Below, one piece after another: positions 26,243 to 36,578 of a DNA stretch of 64,000 nt. The notes below the pieces were generated by a model, which did no database searches, was not told the DNA's origin, and saw nothing but the letters and a program-made list of their open reading frames with translations. This DNA comes from Gammaproteobacteria bacterium (GTDB lineage Bacteria > Pseudomonadota > Gammaproteobacteria > Ga0077536). The position numbers were made by a program, and so were the translations under genes. The first letter of the stretch is position 1. Each line of letters starts with the position of its first letter. The DNA lies in NCBI GenBank assembly GCA_016191285.1, contig JACPPA010000009.1:1-64000 (forward strand). Reading direction: 5' to 3'.

Positions 26243-27097
26243 CTATTTCCGCTTCACGTGTTCTTCAAGTTCTTTGAAGCTCGGCCGTTCGGTCGAAAAA
26301 ATCGCCTTGCGCCCGAACTCCACGGCAATTTGTGGCGAGTAGCCTTGTTGTGAAGCCAACAGGGCGGTTTTTAGGACTTTAAAAAACTGCGCTTCGTCGC
26401 GCGCGATGTGTTCAACCAGGGTCGACATCGGAGCCACGAAGCCGTAGGCGAGCAAGATGCCGAGAAACGTCCCCACCAATGCCGCGGCGACATGGTGGCC
26501 AATTTCCTCCGGCGGCCCGCCCAATGCGCCCATGGTGATGACTATACCGAGCACGGCCGCGACAATGCCGAAACCCGGCAGGCCGTCGGCAATTCGCGTT
26601 AATGCCGCCGAGGGTTGATGGCTCTCGTCATGATGCGTATCGAGTTCCACGTCCATCAGATTTTCGAGTTCGAACGCGTTCTTGATACTGCCACCGACCA
26701 TCAAGCGCAGATAATCGGTCAGGAATTCGATCGCATGGTGGTCGTGTAACACGTTCGGGTATTTGCCGAAGATTTGACTCTTCTCTGGGTCTTCCACATC
26801 CGCTTCGAGCGCCATCATGCCTTCCTTGCGCGCCTTGGCCAGTAAATCGTAAATCAAGGCTAGCGCATCCATGTAGAGCGGCTTATTGAATTTCGAACCC
26901 TTAAGTAACAGCGGCAAATTTCGCGTGACGGCCTTGATGACCTTGCCCGGATTCGAGATGACGAACGCGCCAATGGCAGCACCGCCGATCACCAACAATT
27001 CGTAAGGTTGCCACAGTGCCGCGAGGTGACCAGCCGACAACACAAAGCCGCCCGCGACGCAGCCGAGCACCAAGATGAAACCGACAACGACATTCAT
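26243..27097 (-). CDS. motA: MotA flagellar stator protein
   Basis: A 284-residue inner-membrane protein with four transmembrane helices (near 3-22, 30-48, about 170-190 and 200-220). It contains the cytoplasmic loop with DPEKSQIFGKYP and the conserved PxxPGFGIVAAVLGIV-type segment of the MotA channel (LPGFGIVAAVLGIVITMG). With MotB it forms the ion-driven torque generator. It is the first gene of the motAB operon and divergent from a receiver-GGDEF-EAL gene, which fits c-di-GMP control of motility. Confidence 0.95.
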   Translation of the reverse strand: MNVVVGFILVLGCVAGGFVLSAGHLAALWQPYELLVIGGAAIGAFVISNPGKVIKAVTRNLPLLLKGSKFNKPLYMDALALIYDLLAKARKEGMMALEADVEDPEKSQIFGKYPNVLHDHHAIEFLTDYLRLMVGGSIKNAFELENLMDVELDTHHDESHQPSAALTRIADGLPGFGIVAAVLGIVITMGALGGPPEEIGHHVAAALVGTFLGILLAYGFVAPMSTLVEHIARDEAQFFKVLKTALLASQQGYSPQIAVEFGRKAIFSTERPSFKELEEHVKRK

Positions 27098-27269
27098 TGC
27101 GTTTGATTCTCGCTACGAAAAGAGTGAATTGACGCTCGAAATTATCGGCTGTGAAGGCCTCCGCTTGAGACCGGTTTTGGTAATTGGTTGATCTTAAGAA
27201 TCAAGCGCGCGAGGCCGCTAATCTCGGACGCGACGGAACCGATGCTCCGTCTAACCAATTCCGGCGAGC
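27098..27269. promoter_or_regulatory. divergent promoter region, motA and c-di-GMP gene
   Basis: These 172 bases separate the starts of motA (minus) and the receiver-GGDEF-EAL gene (plus). A short imperfect palindrome, GACCGGTTTTGGTAATTGGTT, begins near 27170. No sigma-28 or other named promoter could be recognised. Confidence 0.35.
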
Positions 27270-29057
27270 ATGACGATTATCGAGTCCACGCCCCTCTTAC
27301 CTGCACGGTTGCAAAAGCAGCTTCGACTCTTGCTGGTGGAAGACAACCCCGGTGACGAATTGCTGTTTCGCGCCTTGATTGGGGAAGCGACGCAAAAAAC
27401 AGTGTGCGTAGAAGGCGCGCAATCGATGGCGGCGGCGACCCGCAAGCTTGCGGGCGCCCCTTACGATGCGATTATCACCGACCTCGATCTCCCGGATTCC
27501 GAAGGGCTGGAAACTTTGTCCGCTTTGCTCGCGGTGACAAAAACCACGCCGATCGTGGTGCTAACACATTGCGAAGATGAGGACTTTGCGCTCGAGCTTC
27601 TAAAGCATGGAGCGGAGGATTACTTAGTCAAAGGCCGCAGCGAAGGCCCGTTAATTCTTAAAACGATTCGCTACGCGATCGAGAGAAAGGAAGCTGAACA
27701 ACATTTTCTCCAGCTCTCCTATTACGACAAACTGACCGGACTCGCCAACCGCGAGTTGTTTCGCGATCGCCTACGCCAAGCCATGGTCCGGGCCACGCGG
27801 TCCGCACAGCTCGTCGCCGTCCTGTTTCTTGATCTCGATCGCTTTAAAGCCGTCAACGACACCCTTGGTCATCTCGCGGGTGACGAACTCTTGGTGGAAG
27901 TGGCGGTTCGCTTACAAGGCTGCGTACGCAAAGCCGACACGATCGCGCGCCTCGGTGGCGATGAATTCACGATCGTCTTGGAAGACATTGACCATCCGTC
28001 GTTCGCCGAAGCCATCTGCCGCAAGATAATCGAGGCGTTACAGGCGCCGATTACCGTGCAGCGCCACGAGTTATATGTAACAACCAGTATTGGCGTGACC
28101 TTCTTTCCGACGGACGATGTCGACCTCAACGGCTTATTGCGCAATGCTGACGCGGCGATGTATCGCGCCAAGGATCAAGGGCGTAACAAATACCATTTAT
28201 TCACGGCGGATTTGGGCGCCGAAGCAGTGCGTCGCATGACGATCGAAGCGGCGCTGCGACACGCCATCGATCGCAACGAACTATTTCTGTGTTATCAACC
28301 TAAAATCGAGCTGAAGACCGGGGCGGTAATCGGCGCGGAAGCCTTGCTCCGTTGGCGCCATCCGGAGCTCGGGTTGATCGCGCCTGCTCAATTCATCCCG
28401 GTGGCTGAAGAAACCGGCTTAATCGTACCGGTCGGGGCGTGGGTCCTGCGTCAAGCCTGTGCCGACGCGCGGCGTTGGCACAACCTAGGTATTAGCGTGG
28501 GCCGGGTCGCGGTAAACCTGTCGGCCCGTCAATTTCGGGGCGGCGATCTCTGTGAATTCGTGCGGACTACGACCGCCGCGGCCGGACTAGAGCCTGCCTT
28601 TTTGGAGCTTGAGATCACGGAAAGTTTGCTAATGGAGGACACCACTGCTAGTTGTGCGGCACTCTCTGAACTCAAGAATCAGGGTTTCGGAATCTATCTC
28701 GATGACTTCGGCACAGGCTATTCATCACTCGCGTATCTCAAAAAATTTCAGCTCGATGGGCTTAAAATCGATCGCTCGTTTATTCGCGATCTGCCAACCG
28801 ATAGCGATGACGAAGCGATTACCCGGGCGATCCTCGCGCTAAGCCAAGCCTTACATCTGAAAGTGGTCGCCGAAGGCGTAGAAACCGTTGAACAGCATCG
28901 ATTTTTGCAAAAAGTGGGTTGCGGTGCCGTGCAGGGCTACTTTTATTCACGGCCGCTGGTTTATGACGAGTTCATGGCCTGGCTCATCGCACGCGAAAGC
29001 GGGCAGAAGTCCGATTCGCCCGGGTTCGAGGAGACGGAATTGCGCGTCGCTTCGTAG
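27270..29057 (+). CDS. response regulator with GGDEF and EAL domains
   Basis: A 595-residue protein: receiver domain (about 18-140; acidic pocket VEDN, phosphoacceptor Asp71 in ITDLDLPD, conserved Lys in DYLVKG); GGDEF domain (about 155-310) with intact GGDEF and an RxxD inhibitory site (RKAD) five residues ahead; EAL domain (about 325-580) with EALLRW and DDFGTGYSSL. All signature residues for both c-di-GMP synthesis and hydrolysis are present, so direction may be set by phosphorylation. No sensor kinase is adjacent. The divergent motAB operon suggests a link to motility. Confidence 0.93.
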   Translation: MTIIESTPLLPARLQKQLRLLLVEDNPGDELLFRALIGEATQKTVCVEGAQSMAAATRKLAGAPYDAIITDLDLPDSEGLETLSALLAVTKTTPIVVLTHCEDEDFALELLKHGAEDYLVKGRSEGPLILKTIRYAIERKEAEQHFLQLSYYDKLTGLANRELFRDRLRQAMVRATRSAQLVAVLFLDLDRFKAVNDTLGHLAGDELLVEVAVRLQGCVRKADTIARLGGDEFTIVLEDIDHPSFAEAICRKIIEALQAPITVQRHELYVTTSIGVTFFPTDDVDLNGLLRNADAAMYRAKDQGRNKYHLFTADLGAEAVRRMTIEAALRHAIDRNELFLCYQPKIELKTGAVIGAEALLRWRHPELGLIAPAQFIPVAEETGLIVPVGAWVLRQACADARRWHNLGISVGRVAVNLSARQFRGGDLCEFVRTTTAAAGLEPAFLELEITESLLMEDTTASCAALSELKNQGFGIYLDDFGTGYSSLAYLKKFQLDGLKIDRSFIRDLPTDSDDEAITRAILALSQALHLKVVAEGVETVEQHRFLQKVGCGAVQGYFYSRPLVYDEFMAWLIARESGQKSDSPGFEETELRVAS

Positions 29058-29324
29058 TTTCCTACACGCTTCCGTTTGCTTAAGGGTGCCAACCAACCTC
29101 TGTCTCTGTGGCACCATTCCAACAGAACTGCATCGGTCGTCCTCAAAAATGCGGGTTATTACTTGCATTTAGAGGCATATTCAATAAAATGCTGTGGCGT
29201 TTTTCGCATAAATTAAAAGCGCTAGTCGCCGATAGCGCGGCACTCAAAAAGCGAGCGACTGTTTGATGAAGGCAGTATGTTGCGTAGCAGCACTGAATTT
29301 TTGCATCGCCTCGCCGTCTGACTG
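29058..29324. other. intergenic region before the squalene-hopene cyclase gene
   Basis: This stretch is visibly more AT-rich than the surrounding genes. GGTGCCA/TGGCACC arms near 29086-29116 could form a weak hairpin after the GGDEF-EAL gene. A TTGCAT near 29163 followed by AATAAAAT could be a sigma-70 promoter, but this is tentative. No gene is visible. Confidence 0.4.
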
Positions 29325-31433
29325 ATGCAGATCCGTTACGAGTCGCGCGAAAGTTACCATCAGAGCAAATGCATGAACGAACGAATTGAATCCGCGCAAG
29401 TGCTGAGCAGTCACCGGTATGAATTCCGGCACGAGGCCTTTGCGCTGCCGTCGGTGCATGCACTCGAACCTGCTGCCGATCCCGTTCGGCACGCGCTGAC
29501 CAAGGCGGCGCACGCGCTGCTCGCAAACCAGGCGCACGACGGCCACTGGCGCTACGACCTCGAAGCCGACGCGACGATTCCGTCCGAGTACGTGATGTTG
29601 CATCATTTCATGGGCAGTTCAGATCGTGAACGCGAACAGCGCATCGCCATCTACCTCCGCCGCCGCCAACACCCGAATGGTAGCTGGTCCTTGTACCAGG
29701 ACGGTCCTGGGGACCTGAGCGCCACCGTTAAATCCTATTTCGCCCTCAAGTTAATCGGCGAATCCCATGACGCGCCGCACATGGAGGAGGCGCGGCGGTG
29801 GATCCTAACCAACGGCGGCGCAGAGCGCGTTAATGTCTTTACACGTATCACGCTCGCGGTATTCGGTCAGTTGCCGTGGTCGACGATTCCAGCGATGCCA
29901 GTCGAAATGATGTATCTGCCACAGTGGTGGTTTTTCAATCTTGGCAAAGTGTCGTATTGGTCACGCTGCGTTATCGTGCCGCTGTTAATTATTTTTGCGA
30001 AAAAGCCCAGCCTGCAAATGGCACCCGAACTCGGTATCCGAGAGCTATTCGTGACCGCGCCCGAAGATTTGCGCCATCTCGACAAGTTCAAGCCCGGCAA
30101 ACCGCTCGCGAATTGCTTTCTGCTGATCGACCGTGTGTTGAAAGCAATTGATCGGCGGGTCCCCAAATTTGTGCGCGAACCGGCCTTGCGTCGCGCCGAG
30201 CGGTGGATGCGCGAGCATATGCAAGGGGCGGGTGGCATCGGCGCGATCTATCCGGCGATGGCGAACGCCGCGATGGCGCTGAACGTACTGGGTGCGAAAG
30301 CAGACGATCCCGACCTGGTGCGCACACTGCAAGCGATTGATGATTTAGTGCTTGATCAACACGATGAAACCTATTGCCAGCCCTGCGTGTCGCCAATTTG
30401 GGATACCTGCCTGTCGATTTCGGCGCTTACCGAATCTGGCGCACAACCTGGGCATCCCGCGATTCAGCAGGCGGTTGACTGGTTATTCGATCAACAGATC
30501 TTTGTCCCCGGCGATTGGTGTGATCAAGCCAAGGGCCTGACCCCCGGTGGGTGGGCATTCCAGTACGAAAACGATAAGTATCCGGATGTCGACGACACCG
30601 GCATGGTCCTAATGGCCTTGCTGCGCGCCGGCGCGCAAGACAAAGAGCACAAGGTCAAGCGCCTCAATCAGGGTGTGAATTGGTTGCTTGGCATGCAAAA
30701 CAAGGACGGCAGTTGGGGCGCCTTCGATATTGGCAATAACTACGAATACTTGAACGCCATTCCGTTTGCGGATCACGGCGCGCTGGTCGATCCGGGCACC
30801 GCCGACTTGACTGCACGCTGCATCGAGTTGCTGGCTATGCTCGGCTACGACCGTAGCTTCCCGCCGGTGGCGCGTGCGCTGGCGTTTTTGGAAACCGAGC
30901 AGGAAGAAGACGGTGCCTGGTACGGTCGATGGGGCGTCAATTACATCTACGGGACCTGGAGTGTGTTATCGGCGCTCGGCGCATTGGGTGAGGATGTGGC
31001 CAAGCCCTATGTCCGCAAGGCAGTCGAGTGGCTCAAATCGACTCAAAACGCCGATGGCGGATGGGGTGAAAGCTGCAATTCGTATGACGATCCGCTGTTA
31101 AAAGGGCACGGTCCGAGCACGCCATCGCAAACCGCGTGGGCCTTGATTGGGCTGATGGCGGTCGGCGATGTTACGTCTTCGACCATTAAGCGCGGGATCG
31201 AACATCTGGTGCGGACGCAGAACGAACGCGGCGAGTGGGATGAAGAACTCTACACCGGTACCGGGTTCCCGCGTGTTTTCTATCTGCGTTACCACGGCTA
31301 CAGCAAATACTTCCCCTTGTGGGCCTTGGCAACCTATGCCCGCCTTCGCCGCGGCCTGCCAACGCGCCAGCATGAAGTGGTGGTAAGCGGTCCCATCGAT
31401 CTCGGACCGCTTGCGGTTCTAAGCGGCGCGTAG
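29325..31433 (+). CDS. shc: squalene-hopene cyclase
   Basis: A 702-residue terpene cyclase. The catalytic acid motif appears as PDVDDTG (DxDD), and several QW repeats are visible (DGHWRYDLE, NGSWSLYQDG, DGSWGAFDIGN, DGAWYGRWG, DGGWGESCNS). The enzyme cyclises squalene to hopene at the inner membrane, the first step to hopanoids. Family length is about 630-725. Met17 (29373) is an alternative start; neither has a strong ribosome-binding site. No squalene-synthesis or other hpn genes are adjacent, so it appears unlinked. Confidence 0.93.
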   Translation: MQIRYESRESYHQSKCMNERIESAQVLSSHRYEFRHEAFALPSVHALEPAADPVRHALTKAAHALLANQAHDGHWRYDLEADATIPSEYVMLHHFMGSSDREREQRIAIYLRRRQHPNGSWSLYQDGPGDLSATVKSYFALKLIGESHDAPHMEEARRWILTNGGAERVNVFTRITLAVFGQLPWSTIPAMPVEMMYLPQWWFFNLGKVSYWSRCVIVPLLIIFAKKPSLQMAPELGIRELFVTAPEDLRHLDKFKPGKPLANCFLLIDRVLKAIDRRVPKFVREPALRRAERWMREHMQGAGGIGAIYPAMANAAMALNVLGAKADDPDLVRTLQAIDDLVLDQHDETYCQPCVSPIWDTCLSISALTESGAQPGHPAIQQAVDWLFDQQIFVPGDWCDQAKGLTPGGWAFQYENDKYPDVDDTGMVLMALLRAGAQDKEHKVKRLNQGVNWLLGMQNKDGSWGAFDIGNNYEYLNAIPFADHGALVDPGTADLTARCIELLAMLGYDRSFPPVARALAFLETEQEEDGAWYGRWGVNYIYGTWSVLSALGALGEDVAKPYVRKAVEWLKSTQNADGGWGESCNSYDDPLLKGHGPSTPSQTAWALIGLMAVGDVTSSTIKRGIEHLVRTQNERGEWDEELYTGTGFPRVFYLRYHGYSKYFPLWALATYARLRRGLPTRQHEVVVSGPIDLGPLAVLSGA

Positions 31434-31557
31434 CGCGTAGCGCGAAGCGCGCGGGCGCGCCGGGTCACGGCAAGCGTCCGCCAGGATACTCGCCGATAAT
31501 TGTTGAACTACTATCTCCGTGCGTGTCCGCGCGGGTTTCCGCTTGTGTTGGAGTTTG

Positions 31558-33354
31558 ATGATGTCCGAGTACACCGCGCCGATTGCTGAAATGCGTTTTT
31601 TAATTGAGCGTTTATGCAACCTCGGACAGTTAACCCATTTCCCACGCTATGCCGAAGTCACGATCGATTTGGTCGAGGCCGTGCTGCAGGAAGCAGGCAA
31701 ACTAGCCAGCGAAATTCTCGCGCCGCTCAACCGCTCCGGCGATCGCGAAGGCGCGAAATACCATGCAAACGAAGTTACCATGCCGACTGGCTGGCAGGAT
31801 GCCTATCAAAAATTCATCGATGGTGGCTGGAATGGGCTGCCCTTCGCGGCCGCGCACGGTGGCCAAGGCCTACCCAAGGTGTTGGCCACGGCGGTCAGCG
31901 AAATGTGGAACACGGCCAACTTATCTTTCGCGCTCGGGCCGATGCTGACGGCGGGTGCGGCGGAGGCCATCGAGCATCATGGGAGTGCGGCGCAGCGCGC
32001 ACTGTTTCTCGAAAAATTGGTGACCGGCGCCTGGACCGGCACGATGAATCTGACCGAGCCGCAAGCCGGCTCCGACTTAAGCACCGTGCGGACGCGGGCA
32101 ACACCGGAAGGTGCGCATTATCGGATCGTCGGCCAGAAAATTTTCATCACCTATGGCGAACACGATCTTACCGAAAATATCATTCATCTCGTTCTCGCGC
32201 GCCTGCCCGATACGCCGGCCGGGACGCGTGGCCTCTCGCTATTCATAGTGCCCAAGATTCTTGTCAATGCGGATGGCTCGCTCGGCGCGCGCAATGATGT
32301 ACGCTGCGCCTCGCTCGAACACAAGCTCGGGATCCACGGCAGCCCGACGGCGGTCATGGTCTATGGTGAAGCAGGAGGCGCGATTGGATACCTGATCGGC
32401 GCGCCGAACCGTGGGCTCGAATACATGTTCACGATGATGAACAACGCGCGCCACGCGGTGGGTCTGGAGGGCGTCGCGATCGGCGAAGCGGCCTATCAAA
32501 AGGCATTACGCTTCGCGCGCGAACGCGTGCAAGGCAAGCCGCTGGGATTTCAGGGGCAGGTCACCCCGTCCATCATCGAACACGCCGACGTCAAACGCAT
32601 GCTGATGACCATGCGCGCGAGTGTCGACGCGATGCGTGCGCTCACTTATGTGTGTGCGATGGCCTTCGATCTTGGGCGTGAACATCCCGATGCCTCGACG
32701 CGTGACTATTTCCGCCGCCGCGGCGATCTGCTGACGCCGATCGTTAAAGGCTGGTGTACCGAGACCGGTCAGGAAATCGCCTCATTGGGGATTCAAGTCC
32801 ACGGCGGGATGGGTTTCATTGAAGAAACCGGTGCGGCGCAAATCTATCGCGATGCACGGATCACCACCATTTATGAAGGAACAACCGGCATCCAGGCGCA
32901 GGATCTAGTCGGGCGCAAAACGCTGCGCGATGGTGGCAAGGCGGTACGCGAATTAATTACTGAAATACGTACCGATCTCGCGCGCCTGCCACGTGATGCA
33001 AACGCGCAGCTGGTCGCGATCGCGCAGGAACTCGACGCGGCCGTTACCGCGTTTACAACCGCGTTCGAGTGGTTGCTCGCCAATCAAGCGCCGGATCCCA
33101 ACCTGGTGGCTGCGGCCTCGGTTCATTTTCTTAAGCTCGCCGGAATCGTCACGGGTGGCTGGCAGCTCGCCCGCGCGGCAATGCTCTGCGTTGAAGATCG
33201 CGAGGCCGGACGGGGCACGGCGGAGTGCGCGACGCGTTGGCTGGCGAGCGCGCGTTTTTTCGCCACGCAGATTTTACCGCAGGCACCTGGGCTCGCTCGC
33301 ACCATGGTCGTCGGCTCAGCGTCGGTGCTTGAGACCCCGAGTAGTGCGCTCTAG
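31558..33354 (+). CDS. long-chain-type acyl-CoA dehydrogenase, about 598 residues
   Basis: An FAD-dependent acyl-CoA dehydrogenase of the long (about 600-residue) class. Motifs: GTMNLTEPQAGSDLS (FAD/substrate), the catalytic-Glu region IYEGTTGIQAQDLVGR (about residue 445), and a C-terminal extension domain. Adjacent ATGs at 31558 and 31561 start the protein, giving MSEYTAPIAEMRFLIERL. This class includes the 3-methylmercaptopropionyl-CoA dehydrogenase DmdC and fatty-acid enzymes, which cannot be separated by eye. It oxidises an acyl-CoA to the 2-enoyl-CoA. Confidence 0.9.
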   Translation: MMSEYTAPIAEMRFLIERLCNLGQLTHFPRYAEVTIDLVEAVLQEAGKLASEILAPLNRSGDREGAKYHANEVTMPTGWQDAYQKFIDGGWNGLPFAAAHGGQGLPKVLATAVSEMWNTANLSFALGPMLTAGAAEAIEHHGSAAQRALFLEKLVTGAWTGTMNLTEPQAGSDLSTVRTRATPEGAHYRIVGQKIFITYGEHDLTENIIHLVLARLPDTPAGTRGLSLFIVPKILVNADGSLGARNDVRCASLEHKLGIHGSPTAVMVYGEAGGAIGYLIGAPNRGLEYMFTMMNNARHAVGLEGVAIGEAAYQKALRFARERVQGKPLGFQGQVTPSIIEHADVKRMLMTMRASVDAMRALTYVCAMAFDLGREHPDASTRDYFRRRGDLLTPIVKGWCTETGQEIASLGIQVHGGMGFIEETGAAQIYRDARITTIYEGTTGIQAQDLVGRKTLRDGGKAVRELITEIRTDLARLPRDANAQLVAIAQELDAAVTAFTTAFEWLLANQAPDPNLVAAASVHFLKLAGIVTGGWQLARAAMLCVEDREAGRGTAECATRWLASARFFATQILPQAPGLARTMVVGSASVLETPSSAL

Positions 33355-33402
33355 GTCGCGTGACTTGTGGTGCCCTGCATGCATAATTCGAGGCATTACT
33401 TC

Positions 33403-33466
33403 GTGGAGCGGCTTTAGCCGCGAAAGGAAGATGAGGACTGTATTGGCCGCCAAAGCGGCTCCCACC
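33403..33466. repeat. REP-like paired palindrome
   Basis: GTGGAGCGGCTTTAGCCGCGA (33403 onward) and GGCCGCCAAAGCGGCTCCCACC (ending 33466) are imperfect inverted copies of one another, each a small hairpin itself (GCGGCTTTAGCCGC). They resemble Pseudomonas/Xanthomonas-type REP sequences arranged as a BIME. They lie between the acyl-CoA dehydrogenase and the hydroxyacid oxidase genes, where they may also limit readthrough. No RAYT transposase is in the window. Confidence 0.7.
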
Positions 33467-33588
33467 GAGACGCGCTAGTGGCGACTCGTTATGAAAGTTC
33501 ATTACAGGATAGCTTCTACTCGCGTCGCCGCGGGCGCTTCTGTTATCGTTCGTGCATTGGCTAATCAGCCGAGGAAGCCCTCGAATTT

Positions 33589-34788
33589 ATGGCCTGGCCT
33601 TCAATTCGCGCCTTAGACGAACGTCTTTCCGCATGGCATCTGCGGCGCTGTCAAAATATTACTGATCTGCGACGCGTGGCCGAACGGCGCGTACCGGCGC
33701 CGATGTTTCATTACATGGATGGCGCCGCCGAAGATGAAGTAACGCTCGCGCGCAATACGAGGGATTTCGCGAATTGGGAACTGCTGCCACGTAATCTCGT
33801 CGATATTTCGTACATCGATCCCACGACCACCGTGATGGGACAGAAAATTGCTTTTCCGGTGATCTTGGCACCGACCGGAATGTCGCGACTTTTTCATTGG
33901 GAAGGTGAGCGCGCGGTCTCACGCGCGGCGGCGCGCGCCGGCACGATCTATTCATTGTCCACCATGGGCACGCATTCGATTGAAGAAGTGGCGGCTGCCT
34001 GTCTAGGCCCGAAGTGGTTCCAAATTTACGTGTTTAAAGACCGCGGTCTGGTCACTGAATTTATCGCACGCTGCAAAGCCGCGCGTTACCACGCGCTGTG
34101 TTTGACCATCGATCTGGCGCTTACCGGCAATCGCGAACGCGATTTGCGTACTGGCATGACGGTGCCGCCGAAGTTCACGCTGCGCAGTTGGTTCGATTTT
34201 GTGCTGCATCCAGTGTGGTCGATGAGCTTTGCGACCTCGAGTCCTTTTTCGCTTGCCAATATCGCGCACCGTGTCAACACCGCCGATCAAAATAACGTCA
34301 ACACGCTGGTGTCGTATATCGGCGAGCAGTTCGATCGAACCGTAACCTGGGATGACGCCGCCAAAATGATCGCGCAATGGGATGGTCCGTTTGCGATTAA
34401 AGGCATCCTGACCGCCGACGATGCTAAACGCGCGGTCGATATCGGCGCCAAGTGCATCATTGTCTCGAATCATGGCGGACGGCAGCTCGATCATGTGCCA
34501 TCGTCGATCGGTGCCTTACCTGAGATAGTCGCGGCAGTCGGCGATCGCGCGGAAGTGATCGTGGACGGCGGGATTCGGCGCGGCACCGATGTCTTGAAAG
34601 CCTTGGCGCTCGGCGCGCGCGCCTGCATGGTTGGCCGTAGTTATTTATTCGGACTCGGCGCGGGGGGCGAAGCTGGCGTCACCAAGGCCTTGGATATTTT
34701 ACGCACCGAGGTGGTACGCGATATGGCGTTACTCGGGACCCGCAACGTCGCCGAAATCACGAGTGCTTATGTGCGCCGCCGTCGCTGA
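33589..34788 (+). CDS. FMN-dependent alpha-hydroxy-acid oxidase/dehydrogenase (LldD-like)
   Basis: A 399-residue TIM-barrel flavoprotein. Motifs: substrate-binding MFHYMDGAAEDEVT, FMN-binding LAPTGMSRLFHWEGE, catalytic SNHGGRQLD (about residue 295) and DGGIRRGTDVLKALALGA, then GRSYLFGL. The family oxidises L-lactate, glycolate, mandelate or similar 2-hydroxyacids to 2-ketoacids. It starts a dense co-directional run that also contains a D-2-hydroxyacid-type FAD oxidase at 36579, so both stereoisomers may be handled. The stop overlaps the start of the CoA-binding gene by 20 bases. Confidence 0.92.
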   Translation: MAWPSIRALDERLSAWHLRRCQNITDLRRVAERRVPAPMFHYMDGAAEDEVTLARNTRDFANWELLPRNLVDISYIDPTTTVMGQKIAFPVILAPTGMSRLFHWEGERAVSRAAARAGTIYSLSTMGTHSIEEVAAACLGPKWFQIYVFKDRGLVTEFIARCKAARYHALCLTIDLALTGNRERDLRTGMTVPPKFTLRSWFDFVLHPVWSMSFATSSPFSLANIAHRVNTADQNNVNTLVSYIGEQFDRTVTWDDAAKMIAQWDGPFAIKGILTADDAKRAVDIGAKCIIVSNHGGRQLDHVPSSIGALPEIVAAVGDRAEVIVDGGIRRGTDVLKALALGARACMVGRSYLFGLGAGGEAGVTKALDILRTEVVRDMALLGTRNVAEITSAYVRRRR

Positions 34789-35263
34789 TTTCGACACCGA
34801 CGTTCCGACCTTGCGGCGTATTTTGGCCGGCGCCAAAACCGTCGCCGTGGTTGGGCTCTCGGCCAACTGGCAGCGGCCGAGTAATTTCGCCGCCAAATAC
34901 ATGCAAGCGCATGGCTACCGCGTGATCCCCGTAAACCCGGCGTATACCACAGTGTTGGGTGAACGCTGTTATCCGTCACTGGCCGCAATTCCCGAACCGA
35001 TCGATATGGTGGACTGCTTTCGCGCGAGCGCCGAAATCACCGCGCTCGCGCGCGAAGCCATCGCGGTGGGCGCCAAAGTGTTGTGGATGCAATTGGGCGT
35101 GATCAATGTCGAAGCCGCGGTGATCGCGCGCGCTGCCGGACTCGAGGTAGTGATGGACCGCTGTGTCAAAATCGAGCACGCACGACTTTTCGGTGGACTC
35201 AATTTTGTCGGCGTCAATACCCAGATCATTTCGTCAAAACGCCCGAAGTACCTCGCGAACTAG
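34769..35263 (+). CDS. CoA-binding domain protein (YccU-like)
   Basis: A 164-residue Rossmann-fold protein. Motifs VAVVGLSANWQRPS and GYRVIPVNPAY are typical of the small CoA-binding proteins related to the N-terminus of succinyl-CoA synthetase alpha. The ATG at 34769 lies within the end of the oxidase gene, showing coupling; a longer upstream frame would run through that gene and is rejected. The family has no defined enzymatic role. Confidence 0.88.
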   Translation: MCAAVADFDTDVPTLRRILAGAKTVAVVGLSANWQRPSNFAAKYMQAHGYRVIPVNPAYTTVLGERCYPSLAAIPEPIDMVDCFRASAEITALAREAIAVGAKVLWMQLGVINVEAAVIARAAGLEVVMDRCVKIEHARLFGGLNFVGVNTQIISSKRPKYLAN

Positions 35264-36559
<1,296 letters not shown>

Positions 36560-36578
36560 AAGAACAGGGCGCAAACTC

